Shown: positions 24,567 to 33,498, numbered from the stretch's first letter. The stretch: DNA of 64,000 nucleotides from CAWEDP01 sp963807925 (GCA_963807925.1 CAWEDP010000001.1:558001-622000), one strand, 5' to 3'. Numbers and translations are program-made. The notes: generated by a model from the sequence alone, not told the origin.

Positions 24567-25106
24567 ATGTCCGATCCCTTGACGCTTGGAACGGCCGTCA
24601 CAGCCGCCAGCAGCGGCGCCTCGCTGCTGAATAATCTCTTCACGCTCGTAAAGACAGCGCGCGAAAAAGGCCAGGACCCCGCCTTGACCGATGTGCTCGC
24701 CGCCGCCTGTCCTGAGGCTCTGTCATTGGCAGGGCGGTTCGTTCAGGAGGTTCAGCAGCTGCGGCAAAAACTGCTCAAGGCTGAAATCGACCTGAAAAAA
24801 ACCGACCGCGAGCTGATCGCGGAGACGAGCTGGTGGCGGCGGAAGCGCTACCGGCTCGTGCACGGGTTCCAGGCAAACATCGATGCCATCCGCAGCCAGC
24901 TTTCCGGTTTTCTTGACGATATCGTGGCCGTGGCGCATTGCTGCGGCGCTGATGAATTCATTGCCAATTCCTTCTCGGAGGCCGCCGAGATGCGCAAGGT
25001 GCTTTACCGCGAGACGAACCCTGACATCCCTGTCGGCGCGATCCTTGACATGCTCGAAGGCCGCGCACAGGACATACGAACGGCGCTCGGCGACATCTGC
25101 GGCTAG
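24567..25106 (+). CDS. Uncharacterised helical protein (179 aa)
   Basis: The start at 24567 follows GCGAGGGGCTTT. The protein is almost entirely helical, with a central coiled coil (SLAGRFVQEVQQLRQKLLKAEIDLKKTDRELIAE) followed by a Trp/Arg-rich turn (TSWWRRKRYRLVHGF). No membrane segment is present. The longer frame to 24264 runs through the opposite-strand small gene and is not used. Family not recognised. It lies between ardC and a gene remnant and probably has its own promoter. Confidence 0.7.
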   Translation: MSDPLTLGTAVTAASSGASLLNNLFTLVKTAREKGQDPALTDVLAAACPEALSLAGRFVQEVQQLRQKLLKAEIDLKKTDRELIAETSWWRRKRYRLVHGFQANIDAIRSQLSGFLDDIVAVAHCCGADEFIANSFSEAAEMRKVLYRETNPDIPVGAILDMLEGRAQDIRTALGDICG

Positions 25107-25190
25107 TCCTGTTGGCGCCCGTTCACACGGCGCAACCGCTCCCTCTGCCGTAACACCGACGAAGTCCCTCATCCGCTCGCGACTTTGTCG

Positions 25191-25450
25191 GGTTGCCCTC
25201 AACCATCATGGGACCCTGGCGCGTCGCCCATTGGGGCACGAAGTGGAACGCCTGCCACGCGCAGATTGAAAACGTGAACGGCGCCGTCGAGATCGCGTTC
25301 GCGACGGCGTGGAGCGCACTGCATCCCGTCTTTCGGAAGCTCGCGGAAATGTTTCCGGAGCTGTCGTTCGAATTCAGCTGGTCCGACGAGGACGAGCCCG
25401 ACGTCACGCACAGCCTGAAGATCAACCGCGGCGAAGCGGAGGCCGTGTGA
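25191..25450 (+). pseudogene. DUF1281-like remnant fused to a leader arm
   Basis: The 5' arm of the leader family (GGTTGCCCTC at 25191, then CATGGGACCCTG) runs directly into codons resembling the C-terminal domain of plasmid DUF1281/Api92-like proteins: HWGTKWNACHAQIEN, FATAWSALHPVFRKLAEMFPELSF. The usual N-terminal domain and the 3' leader arm are both missing. A deletion therefore joined the leader to the middle of the gene. An ATG at 25208 could still initiate a short product. Confidence 0.6.
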
Positions 25451-25579
25451 TGCGACAGGAGCAAGTCGGCCTGGCTCTTATTCCTCACCAACTATCCCAA
25501 TTCGCCGCTCGTGAATGGCAACATTTTGCCCCGTGATGCCCCACGCTCACCCTTCTTGACTGGCTGAACCGGGCCGGCT

Positions 25580-26785
25580 TCATTCAGGGGGAGACTGAGC
25601 CGCCGCGCTTGCCGCCTTGTAGGCTTCAATGATTCGTTGCAGCCGAATCGGTTCCGCCGCATCGCGGATAGCCTTATTCCACTTGTTGTCGGGATTGGGA
25701 CGGTTCTCGCCCGGCTCGTGCCATCCGGTACTGGCAAGGATTCTGTCCACGGCGCCGCCGTGCGCCCGGTCCTCGTCCGACAACTCATAGAATCCTTCGC
25801 GCGCGAGCATCAATTTGATCAGCAACGGGAACACGAAAGCCGCCATGACGAGATGCTCGCGTGGCAGCCAGGCCCAATTGCGCCCTGCATGCGTGCCCTT
25901 ATGCGCCGACTTGCTCCGGAGGTTGTACAGTTCCTCGATCCATTTCTTGTGAACCCACCAGCCCCGTTGCGCCTGCGCATATTGCGGATCGAGCCAGATA
26001 TCCGGCCGCACTTTCAAGGTGTCGTCAACGCTCAGCGCGCCGAAAGGAGCAAAAAGCGGGGCGAATTCCGTGACAAGCTCGCGCTTGCTGCCGTCCGCAT
26101 CGAGCATCTGCTCGAAAGCACACGCCATGAGAATGGCTTCGGCCTTCCAGTTCACCAGTTCGTCGTCGGTGTTCGCGAGTTCCACAAACGACGCTGCTGA
26201 CCGAAGGCGTTGGATGGTTTCGGAACCCTGCGCACTGGCCTTATCAAGGGCTTCAAGCAAGCCGACGTCAATGTCAGCGGGATCCTGCGTCGCGCAGTGC
26301 ATCGGTCTCGAAAACCTGATCTTTCCGTGCTCATAACCGCCGTTGGTCATGCTGCCGTCCCGACGCCGGGACACGGGCGCGATCCAGGTTGCATCGCCGG
26401 TGAATCGCTGCCACACCACCCGGAAGTAGCTGGCGTTCACGTAGGCTCCGAAGAACTTCGGGAAATATTCGTTCGTGGCCCAGCTCGCGATGAAAAGGAG
26501 CGATGCCGCCCAATCCACAAGATCGAAATCGCCGTCCGCGAGGTTCCAGCCGCGGCCCGGGGTGGTGGCGATGGTCCCGGTGGCCACCGACTGACCTTCA
26601 GCATCAACGTAGCTGCTCAGAATAAGGGCGATCTGACGCTCGGCGCCGCCGAGCAATGGAGAGACGCGTCCGTCGCGGTCGCGGAACGGAACAAATCTGA
26701 CGCCAGCCACCTCGCACTCCTGCTTGAGCGTGAGCCAAGGCATAAAGGCGATAAGGTACTGAGGTTCAGATGTGCCGGTGTTCAT
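25580..26785 (-). CDS. Uncharacterised protein with HEPN-like C-terminal motif
   Basis: The 401-aa soluble protein lacks a signal peptide. Its last third contains EELYNLRSKSAHKGTHAGRNW (around residue 293), matching the RxxxxH signature and context of Apea-like HEPN domains. A long hydrophobic helix follows (HLVMAAFVFPLLIKLMLA), as in that group. HEPN domains are often metal-independent RNases in defence or toxin systems, but fold and activity here are inference. The N-terminal 200 residues are not recognised. It is a single gene, with GC content and codon use like its neighbours. Confidence 0.75.
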   Translation of the reverse strand: MNTGTSEPQYLIAFMPWLTLKQECEVAGVRFVPFRDRDGRVSPLLGGAERQIALILSSYVDAEGQSVATGTIATTPGRGWNLADGDFDLVDWAASLLFIASWATNEYFPKFFGAYVNASYFRVVWQRFTGDATWIAPVSRRRDGSMTNGGYEHGKIRFSRPMHCATQDPADIDVGLLEALDKASAQGSETIQRLRSAASFVELANTDDELVNWKAEAILMACAFEQMLDADGSKRELVTEFAPLFAPFGALSVDDTLKVRPDIWLDPQYAQAQRGWWVHKKWIEELYNLRSKSAHKGTHAGRNWAWLPREHLVMAAFVFPLLIKLMLAREGFYELSDEDRAHGGAVDRILASTGWHEPGENRPNPDNKWNKAIRDAAEPIRLQRIIEAYKAASAAAQSPPE

Positions 26786-26894
26786 GTTCGGTGGAGATCC
26801 TGACGTATCCTGCGAGCGTAGCAGGTCACGCCGTCACGCGGAACGGCCTGTTGCCTTCGTATTGCAATCAATGAACACGCGGTACGCCTGCGGA

Positions 26895-27866
26895 TCATAC
26901 GCGCGCCGCCATCATCACCTCACGCCTGACCTCCCGCGCCGGCTTGTCCTCGCGCAGTCCGACGAATTTCGTGTGCCGCAGGTGATTCTCGCCGGTCCAT
27001 TCCAGGAACTCGAACTGCCCGACCAGCACCGGCCTGACCCACCGACAGTCCTTCATCTTCGCCGCCGTCAGCCCCTGCCCCCACCGGCCGCTTTTCAGCT
27101 CGGGAAGATTGGCGAAGGGACAGGTCGGGATCTCGAGCGGCCGCAGTTTGCGGAACAGCGCCGCGCGTGACGCCGGCGTGAAGCCGTTGCGCGTCCGGGC
27201 CGTGTAGATCAGCCTGTCGCCCTCGTAGTATCCGAAAACGAGCGCATCGAAGGTTGTAGTGCCGACAGTATAGCCGCTGATCACGAACTCCTGTCCGGCG
27301 TTGACGCGCATCTTCCGCCAGGCGCCCGAGCGCAGACCGGGCTCGTAGCGGCTGTCGCGCCGCTTGGCGACGAGGCCTTCGAAACCATGCGTCTTGACGG
27401 CCGCGATCAGGTCCGGCAGCGACGCCTCGAGTTCCGTCGCATACCGCACCGGTTCCTTCAGCTTCGGCAGGATTTTCTTTTCGAGCAGCGCGCGGCGCGC
27501 CAAGAGCGGCACCGATCGGACGTCTTTCCCGGTCAGCACCATCAGATCGAACACGAAGAACACCACCGGCCCCGGCGCCGAGCCGTAATTCTGGAGCCGG
27601 TTGAAGGACGGCCGGCCCGCGTCGTCGAGCGCGACCACCTCGCCGTCGATTACGGTTTCATCGGGAAGGCCGGCGAGACCCTTCACGATTTCGGGATAGC
27701 GCTTCGCGAAATCCTTGTCGTTGCGCGAACGCAAGTGGACCTTGCCGGCGGACCTGAACGCGATGGCGCGGTAGCCATCGAGCTTCAGCTGGTAGAGCCA
27801 CGCCGCGTCCTCTGGCAGCTTGTCCGCCCGCAGCAGCAGCATCGGCGCGATGAACGACGCTTTCAC
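26895..27866 (-). CDS. ligD: ATP-dependent DNA ligase (LigD ligase-domain type)
   Basis: The 323-aa protein is a stand-alone ligase/adenylation plus OB-fold enzyme. The nucleotidylation motif is KLDGYR with Lys28, followed by DGEVVALD (motif III), FFVFDLM, EGLVAKR (motif IV) and WRKMR (motif V). The start is GTG 27866 (MKASFIAPMLLLRADKL), matching how these proteins normally begin. The longer frame to 28241 would overlap the divergent gene. The polymerase and phosphoesterase domains of full LigD are absent, and no Ku gene is visible, so it may act in nick sealing or with host Ku. Confidence 0.9.
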   Translation of the reverse strand: MKASFIAPMLLLRADKLPEDAAWLYQLKLDGYRAIAFRSAGKVHLRSRNDKDFAKRYPEIVKGLAGLPDETVIDGEVVALDDAGRPSFNRLQNYGSAPGPVVFFVFDLMVLTGKDVRSVPLLARRALLEKKILPKLKEPVRYATELEASLPDLIAAVKTHGFEGLVAKRRDSRYEPGLRSGAWRKMRVNAGQEFVISGYTVGTTTFDALVFGYYEGDRLIYTARTRNGFTPASRAALFRKLRPLEIPTCPFANLPELKSGRWGQGLTAAKMKDCRWVRPVLVGQFEFLEWTGENHLRHTKFVGLREDKPAREVRREVMMAARV

Positions 27867-27909
27867 GGTCACAGTATCGTCGGAGCGGCTAGGCGAACAA
27901 AACACGAAA

Positions 27910-28221
27910 ATGCTACGATTTCCCGTGCCGCTGCGCGCCTGCTCCGTGTCGTTCGTCGACATCCGCGGCATCCGGCACGTCGCCGAGGTGCAGGCCGAAT
28001 CGCTGTTCGAGGCGGCGATTCTCGGAATGCGTGTGTTCAAGGGCGATCCCTGGATCGAGCATGTCGGTCCCGCCACCGTCTTCGACGTGGAAGTGCGCGA
28101 GCCGGCGACCAGGCACGCGATCAGTCTCCACCAGATCCAGCGCTGGCTTGACGGCGCGTCGAGCAGCCCGAACGAAGGGGTCAAGAAGGCGAAGCTGAAA
28201 AACCTGCTGATTTCCCGCTGA
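27910..28221 (+). CDS. Uncharacterised small protein (103 aa)
   Basis: It is divergent from the ligase with a 43-bp gap. The product starts MLRFPVPLRACSVSFVDIRGI, and the centre (VQAESLFEAAILGMRVFKGDPWIEHVGPATVFDVEVREP) has a compact alpha/beta pattern. The end is Lys-rich (SPNEGVKKAKLKNLLISR). This recurs as a plasmid hypothetical to my memory, with no known function. The ribosome site is weak (ACGAAA). Confidence 0.7.
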   Translation: MLRFPVPLRACSVSFVDIRGIRHVAEVQAESLFEAAILGMRVFKGDPWIEHVGPATVFDVEVREPATRHAISLHQIQRWLDGASSSPNEGVKKAKLKNLLISR

Positions 28222-28537
28222 CCGCGGCACCTGAAGTTCATCTGATCGGATGGCGAATCCTCGCACGGTCCCGCGCGCGAGGACCGGGCTCTATTCGCCT
28301 GCGGCTCACCGCGCCGCTGAAACGTCGCGGCCGGCGGGTGACGATCCCTTTCGCAATTGCTTGATCGGCAGCAACCCGATCTGTCGGTCGTGTTTCAGCA
28401 GGCGCCGACACCGAGACTCCATACGGCGCGATGCGGTTCAAGCTACACGCGGCGATGGTTTGCCCGAGACATGCGCCGCATGAGCACGGGTCGCAAGCCT
28501 GGCACATAGCTTCGCGTGTCCGCCGTGATCCCTTCCG

Positions 28538-28698
28538 GGTTGCCCTCAACAACGATGGGACCCTGACCCGGGCGCGCCTGCCCGTCAACGGCCGGCCCGC
28601 TCCGAGATTCCGGGTTGGCCGTTTCCCCCGGATCGGGGTCCGGGGTGACGGGCAGGCTGGTACGCCCGGTCCGTCCGGCTCCCATGTTGAGGACAACC
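28538..28698 (+). promoter_or_regulatory. Structured leader B
   Basis: Outer arms are GGTTGCCCTCAACA (28538-28551) and TGTTGAGGACAACC (28685-28698), with one C/A mismatch. Inside is a perfect 12-bp stem GCCTGCCCGTCA (28576-28587) with TGACGGGCAGGC (28646-28657), then ACGGCC/GGCCGT. The 3' arm ends 20 bp before the start at 28719 and the ribosome site AAAAGGAG lies just outside it. Confidence 0.75.
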
Positions 28699-28718
28699 GA
28701 ACAGAAAAGGAGCTGACG

Positions 28719-28994
28719 ATGGGCGACAGACGACAGACTTTGATTGATTACCGGACCGCGGTCGATGCCGCGATGAAGGAGCACTTCGGGACGGATGCCA
28801 GTGCCTTCGGCATGGGCGCGAGAATTGTGGCCGACGGCTACGCTCACGACTGGGCGCCTGAACACCTCGCCTTCTGGTTTGGCGAGAACTACGGTCTCAC
28901 GATGATTTCTGATCCTGTCTGGGAAAACGCGGGCTTCGCCGACGCCGTTCGCCAGCTCGACGAAGAGATCGTCAGCTTTCGGGGGCGGCAATGA
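28719..28994 (+). CDS. Uncharacterised plasmid protein (91 aa)
   Basis: The start at 28719 follows AAAAGGAGCTGACG, directly after leader B. The product is MGDRRQTLIDYRTAVDAAMK..., acidic and helical, with a Trp-rich middle (YAHDWAPEHLAFWFGENYGL). Function is unknown. An ATG at 28991 overlaps its stop and begins MKFIVRCSNEICGHKAG, but that second frame soon loses coding character. It is probably the remnant of a coupled downstream gene. Confidence 0.75.
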   Translation: MGDRRQTLIDYRTAVDAAMKEHFGTDASAFGMGARIVADGYAHDWAPEHLAFWFGENYGLTMISDPVWENAGFADAVRQLDEEIVSFRGRQ

Positions 28995-29199
28995 AGTTTA
29001 TTGTGCGGTGCAGCAACGAAATTTGTGGACATAAGGCTGGTTCCCTGCCAGATTGCCGCAGGCCCCTACCAGCAGCTGAAGGAACCGCGAACATGACGTC
29101 ATCGATGATGCCTTTCAACGAGGCGACGTCCGGGCATCATGTCCCGTGCCCAGCGGACGAGCCTGACGATCAGACATCTGTCGAGGATACAACGATCAG

Positions 29200-29427
29200 A
29201 TGGATGGGAGTTCTGTTTTCTGCACCGGCATCAGCATCTTCTTCGGCCTGTGCGCGGGGTTCGCCCAGCCGGGGGACGAAAGAATATTGTTGGGCGCGGC
29301 GGCGCTGGCTTTCCTTACGGTTGCCTTATGGCTCCCCAGCCAGCACCGTCATGCACCAGAAACGGAGAACGTGCAGGAGACGAAGATCACCACCGCGACG
29401 AACCGGAGCCCGCCCGGACCGCAATAG
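29200..29427 (+). CDS. Possible small membrane protein (75 aa)
   Basis: Two hydrophobic segments (VFCTGISIFFGLCAGFA and ILLGAAALAFLTVALWL) are separated by QPGDER, followed by a polar tail. GAGG lies 12 bp upstream of ATG 29200. The pattern is that of a small inner-membrane protein. It lies between plasmid genes and the AT-richer operon at 29.5 kb. It could be a chance frame, since other frames are open here too. Confidence 0.45.
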   Translation: MDGSSVFCTGISIFFGLCAGFAQPGDERILLGAAALAFLTVALWLPSQHRHAPETENVQETKITTATNRSPPGPQ

Positions 29428-29534
29428 CGCAATCGCGGTTCCGGCGGCGGTCCCGTTGCATCCGACCGCCATCCCATGCACAATTCGGGCGATACTTTCA
29501 GCGTTTGACCAACAGGGCGACGAGCACCAAAACA

Positions 29535-30356
29535 ATGCTTGAGCAAGTCTCAAGGGTAGCGGCGGTCTTTGGCAGCGCCGCGGCGCTCGTCTACGTCCTG
29601 GGCTACACGGTCACGGCGGGTCATTTCCGCGCGCTCGGCTTGCCGTTACGCACCACCGAGATTGCAGATCTGGTCGGCGCAGCGTGGGAGCTCCTCTATC
29701 GCGGTCCGATACTGATTCTGCTCTACGTCACTATTGTTCGGCCCTGGGTGACGACAGTCTTTTTTTTGCTCTTTGCGTTGTTGTTCTTTGAACAACCGTG
29801 GAAGGTATTGGCTGCACGAGTAAAGCCGCGCGCCCACAGGCCGCGCTGGCTCGCTGTTACGACGGAGTGGGCTCCTGCTATTATCGGCATTCTCGCGCTG
29901 GCGTTGGCGCTATGGCAGCTTCTATCTTTCGTTCTTCCCGTCATGTCGATTACAAGGCTTCTCGCATTTCCGGAGCGCCGTCCGCTTTATCAGCAATTCG
30001 GATGGCTCGGTAGTTCGCTCGATAGCCGCGCAAAATTCATCTGGGACGCTATCGTCGGGCATGGCGTGGAGACCGACTTGAACACCCTGATCGGCCTGCT
30101 TGCGTTTCATGTATCGGCTGTGTGCCTGATGGCTGGCCTCGTGTACCGCCTCAAGGGCACCGGGCGCCGCTGGTCGATTCCCGTCCTGGTGGTCACCATT
30201 GTCAATGGTGCCGTGATACCGTCAGCCTATGGTGTCATGATCACACCATATCGCTATCCTCGGGCGGAGATTCACGCCAAACCTGTGAAAGGACTCGAGG
30301 ATGAACATGCCGACCTTGTGTCCCCTCCCAGATTCTTGCCTCGAGTCGACGCCTGA
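29535..30356 (+). CDS. Uncharacterised polytopic membrane protein (273 aa)
   Basis: Start MLEQVSRVAAVFGSAAALVYVLGY is chosen because upstream residues in the same frame are Arg-rich shadow sequence. About five hydrophobic segments are visible: residues 8-26, 52-86 (LILLYVTIV...FFLLFALLFF), 115-140 (AIIGILALALALWQLL), 196-215 and 225-245. The gene is less GC-rich than its surroundings, with more A/T at third positions, suggesting a separate origin. The 3' end overlaps a 56-aa gene, which in turn overlaps a secreted-protein gene. All three are probably one operon. Function unknown. Confidence 0.75.
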   Translation: MLEQVSRVAAVFGSAAALVYVLGYTVTAGHFRALGLPLRTTEIADLVGAAWELLYRGPILILLYVTIVRPWVTTVFFLLFALLFFEQPWKVLAARVKPRAHRPRWLAVTTEWAPAIIGILALALALWQLLSFVLPVMSITRLLAFPERRPLYQQFGWLGSSLDSRAKFIWDAIVGHGVETDLNTLIGLLAFHVSAVCLMAGLVYRLKGTGRRWSIPVLVVTIVNGAVIPSAYGVMITPYRYPRAEIHAKPVKGLEDEHADLVSPPRFLPRVDA

Positions 30357-30471
30357 CGCCTATTTCTTATATTCGCCAGAGAACCGTGATGTGGCCATTA
30401 TTCGCAGAGATGATGTAGCTCTCGTAAAGCTGCGGGACGACGACTTTCTTTTCAGCGAGGCAGTAAAATGA
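30301..30471 (+). CDS. Small overlapping protein (56 aa)
   Basis: ATG 30301 follows AAAGGACTCGAGG. The frame gives MNMPTLCPLPDSCLESTPDAYFLYSPENRDVAIIRRDDVALVKLRDDDFLFSEAVK. The second half has alternating hydrophobic strands typical of a small folded protein. It overlaps the end of the membrane-protein gene by 56 bp, and its TGA overlaps the ATG of the next gene (ATGA at 30468-30471). That arrangement strongly supports translation and coupling. Family unknown. Confidence 0.65.
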   Translation: MNMPTLCPLPDSCLESTPDAYFLYSPENRDVAIIRRDDVALVKLRDDDFLFSEAVK

Positions 30472-31283
30472 AAAATATTCTGGCAACCGCGGTGATTCTG
30501 TTGGTCGCGTTACCAGGAGTCGGCCGTGCTCAAGGCGTTGCGGCCCGCATTACTGCTGCCGTACCGACATCTGTCGAAGCTGGCGGTCGATTTTCAATCG
30601 ACGTGCGTGTTCCGACTGGCACGACGGATGCGGTGATCATTCAAGTATTCCGGCGCGAAGGGACTGTAAGTACGCTAAAACACGCGTCCACGCCCATTCG
30701 GGACGGCGATGCAGATGATCATTCGCCAACGGCAGGTCTAATCAGATACGAGATCGTGACAGATCAGACATGGTTGCCGTTGTCCAGCCTCAAGGTAGCC
30801 AGTTCAAGTCAGGATTATTCCATCGTGTTGACCAGACCTCAGTCAGATGAGAGTCTGCCACCAATGGCACGCGTACGAGTGGTCTCACCCTCTGGGATGA
30901 TCAATTTCGCTGATGTCGTCGAGGGCGAGTTAAATAGTGTCTTGATCGCCGGCCGTTTTGTAAGAGGAGGGACAGCGGGGGCAGCGTGGAACGCGACGTC
31001 TTTAAAGAGTGTACAGAATGCATTTAAGGCTGACCCGCACAAAATTGTCATTTTTAAGGGTACGGCCGTTGATGATTCGGCCGTGGCGCTATCTAACGGC
31101 GATGACGAAGCAACGAGTTGGACTACTGATCCATCCACGGTCCTGCGACGTCAGAAAGACCTGCTATTTGGACGCATCTCACTACTAGAGAAGTCTCTAC
31201 CGGGCGTGGCAGACGCGACCACGCGTTATCGTCTTCAAGAGAAATTGAATGACACGCGCGCATTAGTTACCGCAGATAAATGA
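30468..31283 (+). CDS. Secreted protein of unknown function (271 aa)
   Basis: A clear Sec signal peptide (MKNILATAVILLVALPGVGRAQG, cleavage near residue 22) precedes a beta-rich domain (PTSVEAGGRFSIDVRVPTGTTDAVIIQVFRR) that looks immunoglobulin-like. A C-terminal helical part ends with LLFGRISLLEKSLPGVADATTRYRLQEKL. It would act in the periplasm or outside the cell. The start overlaps the previous stop (ATGA), completing a three-gene operon with a membrane protein and a 56-aa protein. GC content is below that of neighbours. Confidence 0.75.
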   Translation: MKNILATAVILLVALPGVGRAQGVAARITAAVPTSVEAGGRFSIDVRVPTGTTDAVIIQVFRREGTVSTLKHASTPIRDGDADDHSPTAGLIRYEIVTDQTWLPLSSLKVASSSQDYSIVLTRPQSDESLPPMARVRVVSPSGMINFADVVEGELNSVLIAGRFVRGGTAGAAWNATSLKSVQNAFKADPHKIVIFKGTAVDDSAVALSNGDDEATSWTTDPSTVLRRQKDLLFGRISLLEKSLPGVADATTRYRLQEKLNDTRALVTADK

Positions 31284-31440
31284 ATTGTGGACCCCAATGG
31301 AGCGTGCTATCGCAGGGCATTGGGAGCCGCTGCACATGAACGGCCCGTAGGCGCTCCAACACGCACGTTAACCTGAACATTCGTTGGCCACAGGCAGCTT
31401 GAACGCCCTCCTTCGCAGGCTTTCAATTCTCGCTACATTA

Positions 31441-31543
31441 GCCGGGCGCGCGCGGACGTCAACGGGCCGCCCGCTCCTTCGGCCCTGCGGGCCTCCCGTG
31501 TTGCCCGTTTCCCTGCGGTGACATCCGCGCTTTTCCGCCCGGC
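31441..31543 (+). promoter_or_regulatory. Structured leader C
   Basis: Outer stem GCCGGGCG (31441-31448) pairs with CGCCCGGC (31536-31543). GCGGACGTCA (31452-31461) pairs with TGACATCCGC (31519-31528), and AACGGGC with GCCCGTT (31503-31509). The order GTCAACGG...CCGTT...GGTGAC is shared with leader B, where the inner stem is AACGGCC/GGCCGTT. It precedes the ParB-like gene by 44 bp. Confidence 0.7.
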
Positions 31544-31587
31544 TCTCTCCTGCGCGTTGAAAACCCAAACTCAAAGGAGAGACGACC

Positions 31588-33498
31588 ATGACCGAACCTA
31601 TAACCATTCCCCTGAACAAGCTCACCGCCTGGCGCGGCAACGTCCGCAAGACCGATCCGGCCAAGGCGATCGACGAACTGGCCGCGTCGATTGCGGCGCA
31701 CGGCCTGCTGCAATCGCTTGTCGTGCGCAAGCCGAAGCGCGGCAAACCGGCGGTTGTCGCCGGACGCCGTCGCCTGCTGGCGCTGCAGCTTCTGGCCGAA
31801 GCGGGAACCATCGACACGGAATTCCCCGTGCCATGCCACGTCATCGGCGGCGACGTCGACGCCGCCGAAATCTCCCTCGTCGAGAACACGCTGCGCGAAC
31901 CGATGCACCCGGCCGACGAATTCGAGGCCTTCCGCGACCTGGCCGACGGCGGCCTGCCGGTGGCCGACATCGCCGCACGGTTCGGCGTCACCAGCACCGT
32001 TGTCGAGAAGCGTCTGAAGCTGGCGCGCGTCAGCCCGGCGATCATCGCGGCGTTCCGCGGAGACGAGCTGTCCCTCGAAGCGGTGATGGCGTTCGCGTCG
32101 GTCGACGACCACGCAGCGCAGGAACAGGTGCTCGACAATCTGCGCAACGGCTGGTGCGGCGATGCCGACGATATCCGCCACACGCTGACCGAGGAGGAGA
32201 TCGCGGCGACCGATAAGCTCGTGCGGTTCGTCACGCTTGCGGCCTATGAGACCGCCGGCGGCAGCGTGCGGCGCGACCTGTTCACCGACGACGACAGCGG
32301 GATCAGGATCCTCGACACGGTGCTGCTGGACCGGCTCGTGACGGAGAAGCTGCAGGGCGCGGCCGAGACGCTGCGCGCCGAGGGCTGGAAATGGATCGAA
32401 ACCCGCACCGATTACGACTGGAGTGAATGGTCAGGTTTCAAGCACTGTCGTCCGGAGCCCGTGCCGCTGTCCGCCACACAGCAGACGGAGCTCGACGGGC
32501 TGTACGAGGAACGCGACCGTCTCCGCCCTGATCATGACGACCGTGATGATGATGATGATGATCACGACGACGTCAACGATGTCGATGACCAGGCCCACGC
32601 GCGCCTGGAGCAGATCGCGCAGCGCATCGCCGAACTCGAGGACCGCGAGGAATTCTATTCCGAACAGTCCCTGGCCCACGCCGGCGTGGTCGTGAGCGTC
32701 GGTCATCGCGGCGATCTCGACATAAGGCGCGGCCTTGTGCGCCCGGAAGACGCCGCGAAAGCCTTCCGGAAGATCGATCACGGCGGCGACGGAGAAAGTG
32801 ACGACCTCGACGACGGAGCTGAACCGGCAGCGAGCCCGACATCTTCAGGCCTGTCGGCGAAGCTGGTCACGGACCTCACCTCGCACAAATCCGCCGCCCT
32901 GAGCGCCGCGCTCGCCGGGAATTCCTCCGTCGCGTTGGCGGCCGTCGTGCATGTCCTGGCCAGCGATGTGTGTTTCGAACACGCCGGGACGTCCCTTCAG
33001 ATCGACGCTCGACCCCGCAGCCTCGATAGCGTTACGGAATCGAAGGCGTTCACTGATCTCCACAATGCGCGCACCCACTGGCACCACACTTTGCCCGGCG
33101 ATCCGCCGGAACTTTGGGCATGGTGCCTCGCGCAGAGCCAGGAAACGCTGCTGGAGCTTCTCGCGTTCTGCGCCGCCGGCACCGTCAACATCGTCGTGAA
33201 CAAGGGCGACGATCCGGATAGCGACCGCCTCACGCATGGCGAGCAGCTCGGAGCCGCCCTCGGCCTGGACATGCGGAACTGGTTCACGCCGACAGCGGAG
33301 AATTACTTCAGCCGCGTCAGCAAGCCGCAGATCCTCGACGCCCTGCGGGAGTCGACGGGCAACCCCCCTGCCCCGGCCTGGCACAAGCTGAAGAAATCCG
33401 AGCTCGCCGCTCTCGCCGAACGCCAGACCGCCGGCACCGGCTGGCTGCCGGAGACGCTGCGCCCGGTCATGGACACAGTCGACGAACAGGCGGCCTGA
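31588..33498 (+). CDS. ParB-like partition / DNA-binding protein (636 aa)
   Basis: An N-terminal ParB/Srx domain (ITIPLNKLTAWRGNVRKTDP ... LLQSLVVRKPKRGKPAVVAGRRRLLALQLL) has the conserved GxRR box. ENTLREPMHPADEFEAF follows, then an HTH (GLPVADIAARFGVTSTVVEKRLKLARV). The large C-terminal half is specific to plasmid ParB-like proteins. A run of Asp/His (DDRDDDDDDHDDVNDVDD, about 314-331), encoded by GAT repeats, forms an acidic linker. AAAGGAGAG precedes the ATG. Such proteins bind centromere-like sites or act as global plasmid regulators. The ParA-like gene at 61.8 kb is not adjacent. Confidence 0.88.
   Translation: MTEPITIPLNKLTAWRGNVRKTDPAKAIDELAASIAAHGLLQSLVVRKPKRGKPAVVAGRRRLLALQLLAEAGTIDTEFPVPCHVIGGDVDAAEISLVENTLREPMHPADEFEAFRDLADGGLPVADIAARFGVTSTVVEKRLKLARVSPAIIAAFRGDELSLEAVMAFASVDDHAAQEQVLDNLRNGWCGDADDIRHTLTEEEIAATDKLVRFVTLAAYETAGGSVRRDLFTDDDSGIRILDTVLLDRLVTEKLQGAAETLRAEGWKWIETRTDYDWSEWSGFKHCRPEPVPLSATQQTELDGLYEERDRLRPDHDDRDDDDDDHDDVNDVDDQAHARLEQIAQRIAELEDREEFYSEQSLAHAGVVVSVGHRGDLDIRRGLVRPEDAAKAFRKIDHGGDGESDDLDDGAEPAASPTSSGLSAKLVTDLTSHKSAALSAALAGNSSVALAAVVHVLASDVCFEHAGTSLQIDARPRSLDSVTESKAFTDLHNARTHWHHTLPGDPPELWAWCLAQSQETLLELLAFCAAGTVNIVVNKGDDPDSDRLTHGEQLGAALGLDMRNWFTPTAENYFSRVSKPQILDALRESTGNPPAPAWHKLKKSELAALAERQTAGTGWLPETLRPVMDTVDEQAA

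Noticed and set aside
28991..29542. 183-codon frame after the 28719 gene
   Set aside because: Only the first ~20 residues look real; the rest is Arg/Ser/Pro shadow.
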